A stretch of DNA of 64,000 bases, taken from Beroe forskalii. Its lineage: Eukaryota; Ctenophora; Nuda; Beroida; Beroidae. The position numbers were made by a program, and so were the translations under genes. Below, in pieces: positions 22,935 through 34,900 of this stretch (position 1 is the stretch's first letter; the number at the start of each line of letters is the position of its first letter). The notes under the pieces are model-generated. The model did not search any database. It worked only from the letters and a program-made list of their open reading frames with translations, and had not been told where the DNA came from. The DNA lies in contig WFMF01000331.1 of assembly GCA_011033025.1 (NCBI GenBank), positions 1 through 64,000 on the forward strand. The letters run 5' to 3'.

Positions 22935-25900
22935 ATGGTAGAAAGCAGTAGGGATTTCCTCCTACGTTTTACCATTTTCCGAGCTTCTACTCTCTGTTGC
23001 TTACCATTCTCTCCTTGTTACAGCGATGCTGCATCAATAGACTGCTTACAGTACTTACCTGGTGATGATAAAGACGCTCTTCTCTCAGCCTTAAAAGGAG
23101 CCGATCTTAACCAAGTAAGTTATTAAAAGCTTTAGTTCTTTACCAAGTTACTGCTACTTTAATATTTAATCAAGTAAGTTATTACTTTATTCATACTGGA
23201 ATAATGTGACTTAGTTCTTAAAAGCTCTCAATATCAAGAGTGCATCTGGCTCTTATATCTTAGCTATGGTGGGTGTCTGGAGCAGTATTTTCACTTCAAG
23301 GATTCTCTGTTGACAAATCCTGCTAAGACCTGTTTACTCCTGTTAATCCCCGTTTACTTCCTCTTTCATCCTGTTTAAACCCCATCTTGTTTCAGGACTT
23401 ATCTTCCGACCGGACGCCCACTACAGCAATGCCTGGTAATAGCGCAATGGAGGACGAGTTGGACGACATCATGGGGCAGTTCCTGGAGATGGAACGGGAG
23501 CTGGGAGGCTTTGTAACGGAGGAAACGGATACTGTGAAACTCAGGAGGAAACCAGCTGAATCAAACGTGAGTAAAGATACTGGGTGTTGATACTAGGGGG
23601 GGTAAGGGCAGCGGAATCAAACGTGAGTAAGCCGGTTACTGGGGGGTTTTACTGGGGGCTTTGGATGGGGGTCGGGGTGTTACAGGGTGGTGATACTAAA
23701 GGGCCTGGGGTCAAAAATAGCCTATCCTGGTATCTTGGGGCTTTGGAGGGGGTTGAGTGTTATTAAAGGGGATATTAATTGGAGATGTTACTGAAGAGGT
23801 GACTGGGGTTCTAGTGTTGTAAGTTGGGGGTTTGCCAATGTAGTTTTCCTGTGGATTTAAAGAAGCCACATCACCCCTCAAATGGTGCTGAACTACTGTA
23901 TATTTATGGAATAAGGAGGCTGAACAAGGAATTTCTAAAAGGATTGTGTGATACTATGTATCACTTTTCTATCCCAACCCATTGCGATGTCGCAACATTC
24001 CGTTTCCCGCGCTCTTATTCGAGTGGATAAGTACAATTGCTTGTTAATCTTAATTCTACAAAAACTCTAAAAAGGTTCTTTCATTTCTTTGTTTTTAGTA
24101 TTAGTATAGTTAGTTTTCAATGTACTTTATACTCGTTACTGCAACTACACTTTATACTTTACTTAACAGTGGCGATAACATTGCCATTCACACTGCAATT
24201 GCAGCCTACCTAACCCGGTAACCCAATCCAATAACCAGTCAAAGACTACCTAAATCACTAAATCACTGCAATTTGCCCATAAAAGGACCAAATCAACCTT
24301 TCCCACCATAACCCCGACACCTTAACTATCGTCTATCGTAAAATGCACTGTTCTACTCCTCGCATACTTGTGTACTGTGGAACTATTGAAGTTGCAGTTG
24401 AGATCAAAAGCCACCTTGCTGTGATTTGCTTCGCTTATGTACCTATCTGTTCAGTTAGAAAATAGAAATGATGATATGATAGTATGATAGGTTGATTAAT
24501 CGCTTCTAGAAATCTTATCATAGTATTTCGTAATCGTACCGTTCTCACTTTCTCTCCAGCGACAAATCGACAAATTGTCTGAGTTTTGATGCAGTAACTC
24601 TATAACGCAACTCCTATTTGATTGAATGATTATTTCATTTGGTTATAGTAATTTTCAGGGGATTTCATTGGTTCGCCTGGTTTTCAAAGCACGGCTGTAA
24701 AAACTAATAAGTTGATGATAGATCCCCGGTTTTGTTGAGTTGAGTTGTCAACTTTACTAGTTTACTGCTTTCGTTGGTCGCTGGAAGTGAAGTCTATTTC
24801 TAATTATCGCAAACGTAATACAGAGTCACAACTGTACCATATATAGGTTCTGTGTATAGATGCCTGTATGTACCAAGTTTCTATGCCTGGTGTAGTGTTG
24901 GACAGTACACTTAGCACTTTAATTTATAGTAAGATCTCACAAATCAACAGATCTGCTGATTTATTGTCACTTTTCCAACGGACTTGCTGTCGAATTTCGT
25001 CTGTCCTTTACCTTCACTCTCCTGATTCTATTTGACCTCCAATTATTCCATATTAGGAAATAAACCGCCTGTTTTGTTCCTTATAAGGTCATGGAGCTGT
25101 CTAGAGAACTGTCTGTATGACGTGAATGCATCAACATATTGTGTCATGTGGGGGTTGCGACTGCTCCTCTTGCTACTCAAAGCAAAAGTTCTCAGTCTGG
25201 GATCGCAGAGATTCTCTCATGAAATGAGACTCTCGTGAAATGACCGGTTTTTATTTTCAGTTTTATTCATTGTGGGAATGATGCAATGAATTTTAGTCTT
25301 GGTATATAAGCAGTGAATTTATTGCAATTATGAGAATTAAAAAATTAATTTCTTGTTCGTTGAAGCCTGCTATTTTAGAAAAAGATTAAAATGGTTTTCG
25401 AATTGGAAGATTTTCATTTTCAGCCTCCTTGGTCTTGACTCGGGTTAGAAAGTTTTCAATCCCCATTGCCCCACAATGTTGCTAGTGAAAGTACCTCTTC
25501 AGTTGTTGGCTTTAGTTATATTTTTGCATTGTTGTATTTTAGTCCCATACGACTTCTACTAGGTCATTGAATTCTTCATGGAATAGCATTTCGAGCTATA
25601 TGGTATAATCATCGAATACATAACGCGCTATTTACAATTGTATCATGCCCAATAAGGTTCCCATTGACTCAGTTTTAATTTGTTTCGAGATAAAAATAGA
25701 CCGCACCGTCAAGATATTGCTTAATATTGCCTCTTTGTAAAATTCGAGCTTTTATCGGCCCACGATTTTGTTGAATTCTCGTTTTGCATCTAATTTCCAG
25801 TAAATAGTATCAATAACTCTATTCAAATTTACAGCTAGATTTCTCCAGTATGTTCCACATTGACGATGAGAAAGGCTTGGTTGCTTAGCTCTATATTCAC

Positions 25901-28900
25901 TCAAGTCTTTGTCACTAAGCAACCCTGGCACTAAGCAACCTTGTCACTTAGCAACCTTGTCACTTAGCAACCCAGAACAACAGAAGAAACAGCAGAAAAC
26001 TGATAATTGTCAGCTCCATTCACAAATCGGCCCTCAAACAAAGTTGAATTTACTGACAGGAAACAAGAGACCCTAGACCTGGATCTCTGCTCCACCTAGA
26101 CCTGGATCTACCCTCCACCCCATGCCAGATGATGGGTAACATACTCCACTACAAGAGTGTGAGAAGATACTCCTCCAGTTACCATGGAGACCGTAAGAGG
26201 AGGAGTGACAGAGTGCCTAGTCAGTGCGATCCTCTGATTTACTTTAGTTCCGTGAGGAGACGAAGGTCGGACGAGCAGACATCTGTATTTCCGAGGGAGG
26301 GTGACAGAAATGGATCAATATCTTCAAGGGACTGTGACAGAAATGGATCACTATCTTCGAAGGAGCGTGACAGAAAGGGGTCAAGATCTTACAGAGATTG
26401 CGACAGAAATGGACCGCGATCTTCAATGGAGTGGTGCAACAGGAAAGATATCATGTCGCTGAGAGGCTTTGACAGAAAGGTTGGCATCGTCAGAGAAAAT
26501 TCCGATCCTTTCCAAATTATTGCCAGAATAATTGCCTTGGTACTGGTCTTGGTAATTTTCTTGGATTACTGTTCGATATCTGTTTCTTCAGCCATGTGAA
26601 TCAAACAGGTTGTGTCAACTTGTTCGTGTCAACTTGTTCAAGTGTCAACGGTCAATGTGTCATATGAATAAAACAATCTCTATTTATTCGTTTATTGAAA
26701 GCTGTTTTGCACCTTGTTAGTGATTGGTTGCACCTTGTTAGTTGTTGATGGTAGGACATCATAATATGATGATGGTAGGAGTTTAGAACCCACAGTTCAC
26801 TCACTGTTTATTAGTCTGATAATGGAGTGAAAAGTGGGAAAACCCTCTCTTGTACCTTCCCACTGAGCAAAACATCAGAAAAACTGGAGAGTGTTATTTC
26901 CACGAATTATATAATGACGAAACCTCCCTAGAATAGAAACCTCCCTTATCATAGAAACCCTTATTAAAGAAACCTTCCTTATAATGAAACCCTTATTATA
27001 GAAACCTGTATTGAAATAGAACCCTTAGAAACCCGTTACAATAGATATACTTATTGTGGCAGAAACCGTCGAAAGGGGGAGTCAATGACGAAATTGGAGG
27101 GTTTTACAATTATATATATACTGACATATACACACACAATGTGTCATTTACGTTGTTACCATAGAAACGACATGTTGTTACCATAGAAACGATGTATATT
27201 TTAAACCAAATTACCAATCCCTACTTATTTCAGTCGACGGCCTCAGCCTACAGGATGTCCATCATGGCGCTAGGAGGTAAGAACTTTACTAAGTCTGCCA
27301 TGGTTAATAAATGAATATTCTGGGAAATATTATATATTTTCTATTTCTAATTACTAGTTTCTAATAACTAGCTTCTATAGTTGTTACTATGACAATTTGG
27401 TTGATTTTAGCTGCATCCACTATAAATAGACAGCAGCATTACGTAACTTATATGAAATCATATATTTATTGGCAATGTTATGTTAGAGCTACTAAACTGA
27501 ATCAGATAATTTGGATATATGGCCTGTATCAAGACTCCCAAATCTCGTCCAAAATTTTGCTCAATTCCCATTATTCCTCAATTCCTCCCTATTCCTCGGG
27601 CCATGGTTCCAACTTCCTTGCCAATCCCCACTCAATACTCATGGCCTGTGACTGTAACTCTGCACCAGTGGAAAGAGTTGGGTGGGGACTAGCGGTCCTA
27701 TACCGTCAGATCATGGCTCTCCGAGCATTGCTACTCTGCACTAGACTGAACTGTCACGTGATTTAATACTCCATTTCATTGGTTGACACCATGTCACGTG
27801 ATTTGAAAACCGTGTTACCATTGGCTGATATATCTCCACTCTGACTGCTGAATTTATTAAGATGGTTCTGAGTAATATGAGACTTGGGGAGACGCTGTCT
27901 TCTGAGCTCTAGGGCCCTGAGAGTAGCCCCCTAAGCCCCACTGACGTAATATTCCAACAGGCATTGTGATATATTTTAGGAAAACTAATCGGATTTACCC
28001 AGCCTAAATCATCCATTGTGACTTTATGACATTCATTTATGGTGACTTGAATAATTAAATGAATTCATTAAAATAATTTGAAATAATATTTCCAATTTAA
28101 CTTGTTGCATTTATGAGAACCCACACATATTTGTAGTTGCTTCGCACGGCATTGCCCCTTATTCTCTCCAGTGCTCCATTCTATCATTCCACGTTATCAT
28201 GTTTCATAGAACCTACCGTTTATTATTGTCTCTTGGCAGGGTGAAATGTATCTCCATTTACATTGCCCATATATAACCTTGTTATCCCTATGGGCTATAT
28301 CATCCGTCTGATAAACTCACCTGATTGGTTCTGCCCACCTGTGACAATGTTATCAAACATATGTCATGTCTCACAGTTTGTGTCTTCGGGCCCCGTTTAT
28401 GGGTCATCAAACATCGTATCCTGTCTCCTAGAATTGGTGATCTTTGCATTCGGTGTACCTCAAATTTCCTTTTTGACCATCCATCGCGATTACTGCTCGC
28501 TCCTTCATTCTGAATTCGGACCAATCCCTTTTTTAGTTGAATGATGTTCACTCTTCCTGATTATTGCACGTTGCTCTTTCTTCGTTCCTCTGTCTTTCTC
28601 ATTTCCGTCTCCGTGACTCGCAGCTCGGTCATTTGCAGACTCAAGTAACCTCTGTCATCCTCAGCTACATCACCCACTTATCCAATCTCTCACTTATCAC
28701 TGTTAGTGTGTAATTTGGAAACAATCACCCAATCAGCGGCTGTTATTCTTACACGTCACCCATCAGACATCCAATCAGATCGTCGCAATGATGTCACATG
28801 ACTGCCCCTCACGTGACTAATGCCTCAAGCTACCCTTACTCCTTTATAAAATGCCTCATTTTCTGTTTTTACAGCTAAGCACACGCCACACACCTCAATA

Positions 28901-31900
28901 TGCACGTATGCACTCAATCTTATTTCTTAATCGTCTAGATAATTATTTGATTAAGTTAATTTAATATTTTTCTTTTGCTAGAGTCCTGAGCCATATTTAG
29001 TATTTACCTTTTGTTTGTCGTTTTTTTTTGTTAGACCCTTTGCCTTTGGTTTCCAATTTCTTTACCCGAGGGAAATTGATAATTATCTTCATTTTCACCA
29101 AATTAATTGTCAATTTTCCGTAATAATTCACCCTCCTGCTGGCCTCTCTCTTCTTACAAAACGGGGAAAACAATTAATTGTTGGCTGCCATATAACACCT
29201 CATTAATTTTAAAACAAACCCCATTGTTAAACCTCTGTAATTAATAAATAATAACTAGGTAATTATAATAATCACTGAATAATTACACTATTATAATCCA
29301 CCCCCACAAAACCCACTCGCTCGGCTGTATTATGTTTAATTAGCTACTCCTCTAATAATGTACTACTCTAATAATTAATGAGCTATTCCTACCTTTAATG
29401 CTACTTCCACCTCTCCCGTACTGGAAATAGGTCGCGTGTAAATCATAGGCGGATGAGTAGTGACGTCATTATCACAGTCCAGAATAACGATTTGATGACG
29501 TCACACCGCCTATTTTTATGACGTGACTTACAGCATGCTGGTAGTAGTTTCACACTAGTTTCACGCTACTTGAGCTGTACTCTCTAAGCCTGTCGTTAGT
29601 CCACTGTGAGAGAACCTGCCTCTGTCGTCTACGAACAATAGGCGATTTAGAGGTACTGAGTTATCAGGGGTTACATATGCGCTCTAAATAAATAGGCGGT
29701 TGAGAAGACGTTGTTAACATTGTGCGCGCTTCCAAGCTGTTGGAAATATAACCGCCTATTTTTCACGCGCGCGGCGTATAAGTGGGAGTCAAAACGCCTA
29801 TTTTTCATCCTCGACCTGTAGTGGTCTAACTAATTAGTATTTCAGAGTTCCATCACCGCCGCTTGACTCCACTACTCACTATAATTTAGTGAGTAGTTCA
29901 GACCGTTCCTAGCACAGACTTTGATATTTTCAATGGTTCAAATGGTATTTCCTTGTGTTCGCTTTCCACACCAGTAGTTTAAATGGAATTTCCTTGTGTT
30001 CTCACAATCTCACTTCTAATTGTTTTTAGTGGTTTAAATGGATATATCCTTGTGTTCGCTTTCCACACCAGTCAACTTTATGCCTTACCCCTTTTATATT
30101 CCAATTTCAGCTGTTTAAGTGAGATTTCCTTGTGTTCTCATTCTACCCCAGTCGGGACCATGTTCTACTTGATCCACTTCACCCTCTTATCAGACTTTAT
30201 ACCGTCTCAATTATTAGCATCATTGCTAAGAATAGTCCTGCCATAATTTGACATTACCTCAAATTCACACTTCACAGTAACGGTCAATCTTCACACCAAT
30301 AAACCGAACTGTCATTGCACCGACAGTGAACAGTCTACATGCCACAATCAAGACGACATTTCACTTATTCCACAGATAATGCAGGTTACATATTTTAAAT
30401 TGTAGTGGAATCATAAATTCCACTCTTTAATCTTCACTGGAGTGAAGTGCACTGGTTTAACCACATGCGAAGTCGGAACAATGCATTAGAAACGCCGTAA
30501 TCCGGATTCTTTTCTCCAATCTTTCCTTTTTCTCATGTGATTTTCTGCTGCTGAAAGTTCGGTTCCCTTTTGTACGTTTTCCCTGTATATCTTTACACTT
30601 TCAAGTTTCATTGTTTGCCGACCGAGGATAAGCAATTCTGCGATAAACTGGCCTGGGTCACAGCGGCATTGAATTCATCCTTAAAATGCCGACCATTGAA
30701 CAGCTTTTAAATTGTCCGACCATGGAACCTTTTTAAATTGTCCGTTGTCAACACTGGAAGTGTGCCAGATCTTCTCCTAACACCGCACTCTGAGTTACTC
30801 ACGTTGCACACTGAACGCTCTGTGTCCGTCGGTGTAAACTTTGTTTTGAGTATTACGTCGTCTGCCTCATTTATCTTATTTTCTGTTGTTTAGTTGTTAT
30901 AATATGTGTTGTCTGAGGTCATGGCCCAGTCTGTCCCCCCTTTAGCAGAAAATGATTAGAAGTCAGTGTTCTAAAATCTACTGCTGATTTGTTCATTTCA
31001 ACATTCCATATTTTCATTATCATAAGTCTGGATTTGATGCTATACCATAGGGTTTTATTCGATCTGCCTTTTTCTCTCTTACAAGTGTGTTGCTCCTTCG
31101 CAAAGTTATTCAGATATTAACTTCTACACTTACATCAGAGCATTCGTCTCTGTAACACACAGAGTTAATAAAAGATCACGAACCAACATGCACTCATCAG
31201 ATTAACACTGGTCACCACTCTCACCACACTGATTACACTCATCTTATACTGTTAACCACAACTCTCACTCTCAGGGCTCACTTCTTTCTTCTTTTACCAT
31301 TGCTAACCACACCATGTTCACTCCCTACTCTCCCTTAAAATCTCCTTTTGATAACCTGGTGTCGTTACTTTTATACTTAACTTTCCGTACATTTCTTGTC
31401 TCGCATGAACAAAAGATCGGGTTAAAAGAACAGCCATTTTCTGGGGTGAAATCTGAAAGGAACCGATATACTGCGAATCCGAACCTCCTTTTATCTGCCA
31501 TTTCCTTTCATCTGCCACACCCGTTCTTTTGTTCGATACTCTTCGTTTTAGCATGAATATCCCTCGATGATGGCATTCCTTATCATAGTAACATTAGATC
31601 ACGCTACTCTTCACACAGCTTTATACTGTGTTTATATGCTGAACTCTGAGAGAGTGTCTTATACTGAGAGAGCGTGTTTTAGAAATGATGATAATCTGAG
31701 TCATGCTGCGTCATACAACATACAGTATGTTCCGTCACATAAATACTGTGTGCGTGGTTTATGTTATAGTTGAGTGTAGCATTGATATAAGCTGATAGTA
31801 TGCACATATTATATTTGTGTGATTTGGCCGAGTGTGTAGTGATTGCTTGGTGATCCTGAGATCTTCATTCTTCGTGAAACACCGCATATTATCACTGAAT

Positions 31901-34900
31901 TCCTTCCCGTTTGTCTTGTAATTTGCGTTAATTTGTTGTCATTAGCTTATAAACATTCACTTCCTGGTTTTACATCATCACATTGCGCCCCATAAACTGA
32001 TCATCTAATTACTGTAGTCTTTATTCGAATAGGATTGACCGCTTGGCGCTTTCAGCTATATTTGCTACCTTTGTTGACACTCGATTACATTTTTGACACT
32101 ACTAACTACTTTACATACTTAAATAGTTGGCACTCGTTTACATTCTTGAAACGACTAATCATTGCTGTAATTAATCTAACACACGCTCTCACCCAAAAAG
32201 CTCCACACAAATGTAACTCTCTCAACTCTCATCACCAACTTCTTGGATCCTCGAACTTCTAATTTCCTAAAACCTCCATCTCCTCTCATCTCGGTTACAT
32301 CCTTCTTCTGAGTGCTGCTTGATTGCCTCTCCTCTCCCTGCTAATCACTCCTCTTGGTATGACGTCATTATCCTCCATGTCCTCACTATCTTCCTACCCT
32401 GCCAGAAACAGACTCAGCACTGGGACCCTCCTCCAGTCCTACTTCAGTGAGTGATTAACAGAGAAAACAAGCCAGAAACTAGTCTTAAGATATTACTAAA
32501 TTTGAAGGGAATTTGGGTTTGTGTTAAGAAACACAATTTATATAAACCAAAATTTGACATTATACTTTAGTCACATAAGGGGCTTACTCCAAACACCAGC
32601 ATTTCACTTTGTAGTATCGATTCAGGAGGCCGAAAAACCGAGTGCCGTACACTTTGTACTGCATAATCACCCTTACCCAACTGACGACCCGTTTAAACCC
32701 ATGAGCACCTGATGTTTTTTAGGCCTTATTAATTTAAATTATTAGTAGTACCATTTATTCCTTCCGTGTTCATTAGTAACTAATGTTTCTTGAACCGTAG
32801 CATGAGCTCTTGTTCTTTTATAACTTCTTGTTCGTTACTTACTTCTTAAACCGTAGCATGAACTTTATTATACTTTATTAACCTTATTGACATGGCTGAA
32901 CGGACTACAGCAATTCTGTACTGTAGTTTGTAGATAAAAATACTAACATAGTAGTACATACTAACTGTAGTATGTAGATAAAAATATGTTCTAATTTTCT
33001 CGTGACTTTCTTAATTCACAGAACAAGGGTATCAGTATTTCGAATAGTATATCGTTGTACCTAAATTCACTGGGGAAGAGTCAAATATCAGACCGGTAAT
33101 TAAAGTAACCATCTGTTACATCTGTCTCACGTAATTGAGCTATCGAAGTGTCAAGGACACTGTATCTTTCGCAAGGACTGTCAGATACCATAACCACTCG
33201 AATTGATGAGAACACGATGTTTGATGATCATGTCGGAACTGACAGTTTGTATCAGATATGGTACCTTCCAATGTGCTCTGATAACAGTCTAACATAACAT
33301 AGTCTTATCATGCATAATTCTCCTATTTTACTCAGGGTTCCATTGACTCATTGAGTATAACTGCATCAACTAATTGTAGCTATAGAATTTCAGTCAGAAA
33401 CGTGTGGTGACTTATCTCGGACCAAAGTTAAACCCCACGTCTACTACTGACAGAACAAAGTTAGCCACCATATTCTTATCACCCGTGCCAACAGATAATA
33501 ACTTGTTATCAGCCAGCCACCCACTTTTATGATGTTTTAACATTCCACATTCGTGATACAATAAACCATTCATAGGGGCACCCATAGCTTCACATATAGA
33601 CAGTGTCAAAGTCCCTTCATTATCCCCCGATATAACTGATAAGTTGCCAAGAAAACGTGTTGGTAATATCGTATAATATGGATGGCTCAAACCACTTCGA
33701 TATTACAAATTCTGATCTAATCTGCTCCTGATGAGTGTTATATCTTTAAGTCTTTATATTCAAAGTATTAGAATATTATATTAAGTTAAGACAGGGCAAC
33801 TATTTTAAAACCATTGTCCTGTGCCCCTGTCAACACACAGATTGCTGTGAGCTCATATATTGGAATATGTTGTGATATGGAATATAGGCTGTTCTGTGCT
33901 GTGTTTAACTTTCTAGTAACTGAGAAGCGTGTCTTCTGGTGGTTTAAAATCTTCTGGGAGCTGGCTTTAAAACCATCTGTAGGCTGAGAAGTGTGCGTGT
34001 AAGAGGTTGAGATAGGGTTTTACCAAGTTTTAGATGGCAAACAAAAGAAGGTAGACGGTTTTCAAAATCCAACTTATCTGATTCAGTATATCACCGGGTA
34101 GCCTGAAAATAGGAAAACAAAAGTATGGATGATTGTAGTCATTGAGTAATTTAACCATCATCCCCTTCAGATACAGACGAGAAGGACCTTGACTCCTTGT
34201 TAGATGATCTCTGCAATGATATGGAGGACATAGCGTCCTTTTCCTTCACCCAACCAGAACCTACCACCCCCCGCGAACCTTCTGCAGGGGAAGTGAGTTA
34301 GCTGAGAAAATAATTGGCAAAATCTAATTCCAGTGATAATTGGTTACGTAAAATTGCCAATTTATGGTGTGCAATCGATTATCCATTGGAAGTTTGCCAA
34401 TAAGTACCATAAACTAGTTTTGCGAATGACGACGAATGACTTTTTGTTATGATGGTTTTTCTTAATTGGAAAATCCGCGCATCTGTTTTTTCAATTTTAG
34501 GCGTTGTCGTTCGCGCGCAGCGTAATATTCAAAGAAATTATAATCAAGACTGCTTGTCACACTGAAACAGTGAACCAACCAACTCATCTTTCAGAAAGCA
34601 ATCTACTCTCTGCCCGTCCCGCGGAGTAAACGATCAGATAACCTCCCTCCTCCACCTCCTTCAGACACCCACTTACCCCCTCCTCCTCCCTCTCAAGCTG
34701 CTCCGCGGTCTCCTGGCCCACCTCCTCCTCCTCTCCCTAGAGGCCCCCCTCCCACAGGCCCACCTCCTCCCCCACCTACAGGCTCTCGTCCTCCTCCACC
34801 CACAGGACCACCTCCTCCACCTCCTACAGGACCCCTCCTTCTAGAGATGTGCCGCCTCCTCCCCCACCCCCTCATGATGATCTGGATGCAGCACTGGGTA

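Larger units (their letters stand above)
27277..34170. other. 6.9-kb MRL intron
   Basis: It holds CACGTGAT/CCAAT clusters (27752-27830, 28725-28830), three micro-TIR elements near 29446-29760, a tandem repeat at 29925-30165 and a protein-like antisense frame at 33412. The rest is AT-rich with no exon I can support. Confidence 0.6.

Noticed and set aside
27389-27766. 125-codon frame after MRL micro-exon 3
   Set aside because: No family, no splice logic; it overlaps CACGTGAT motif repeats.
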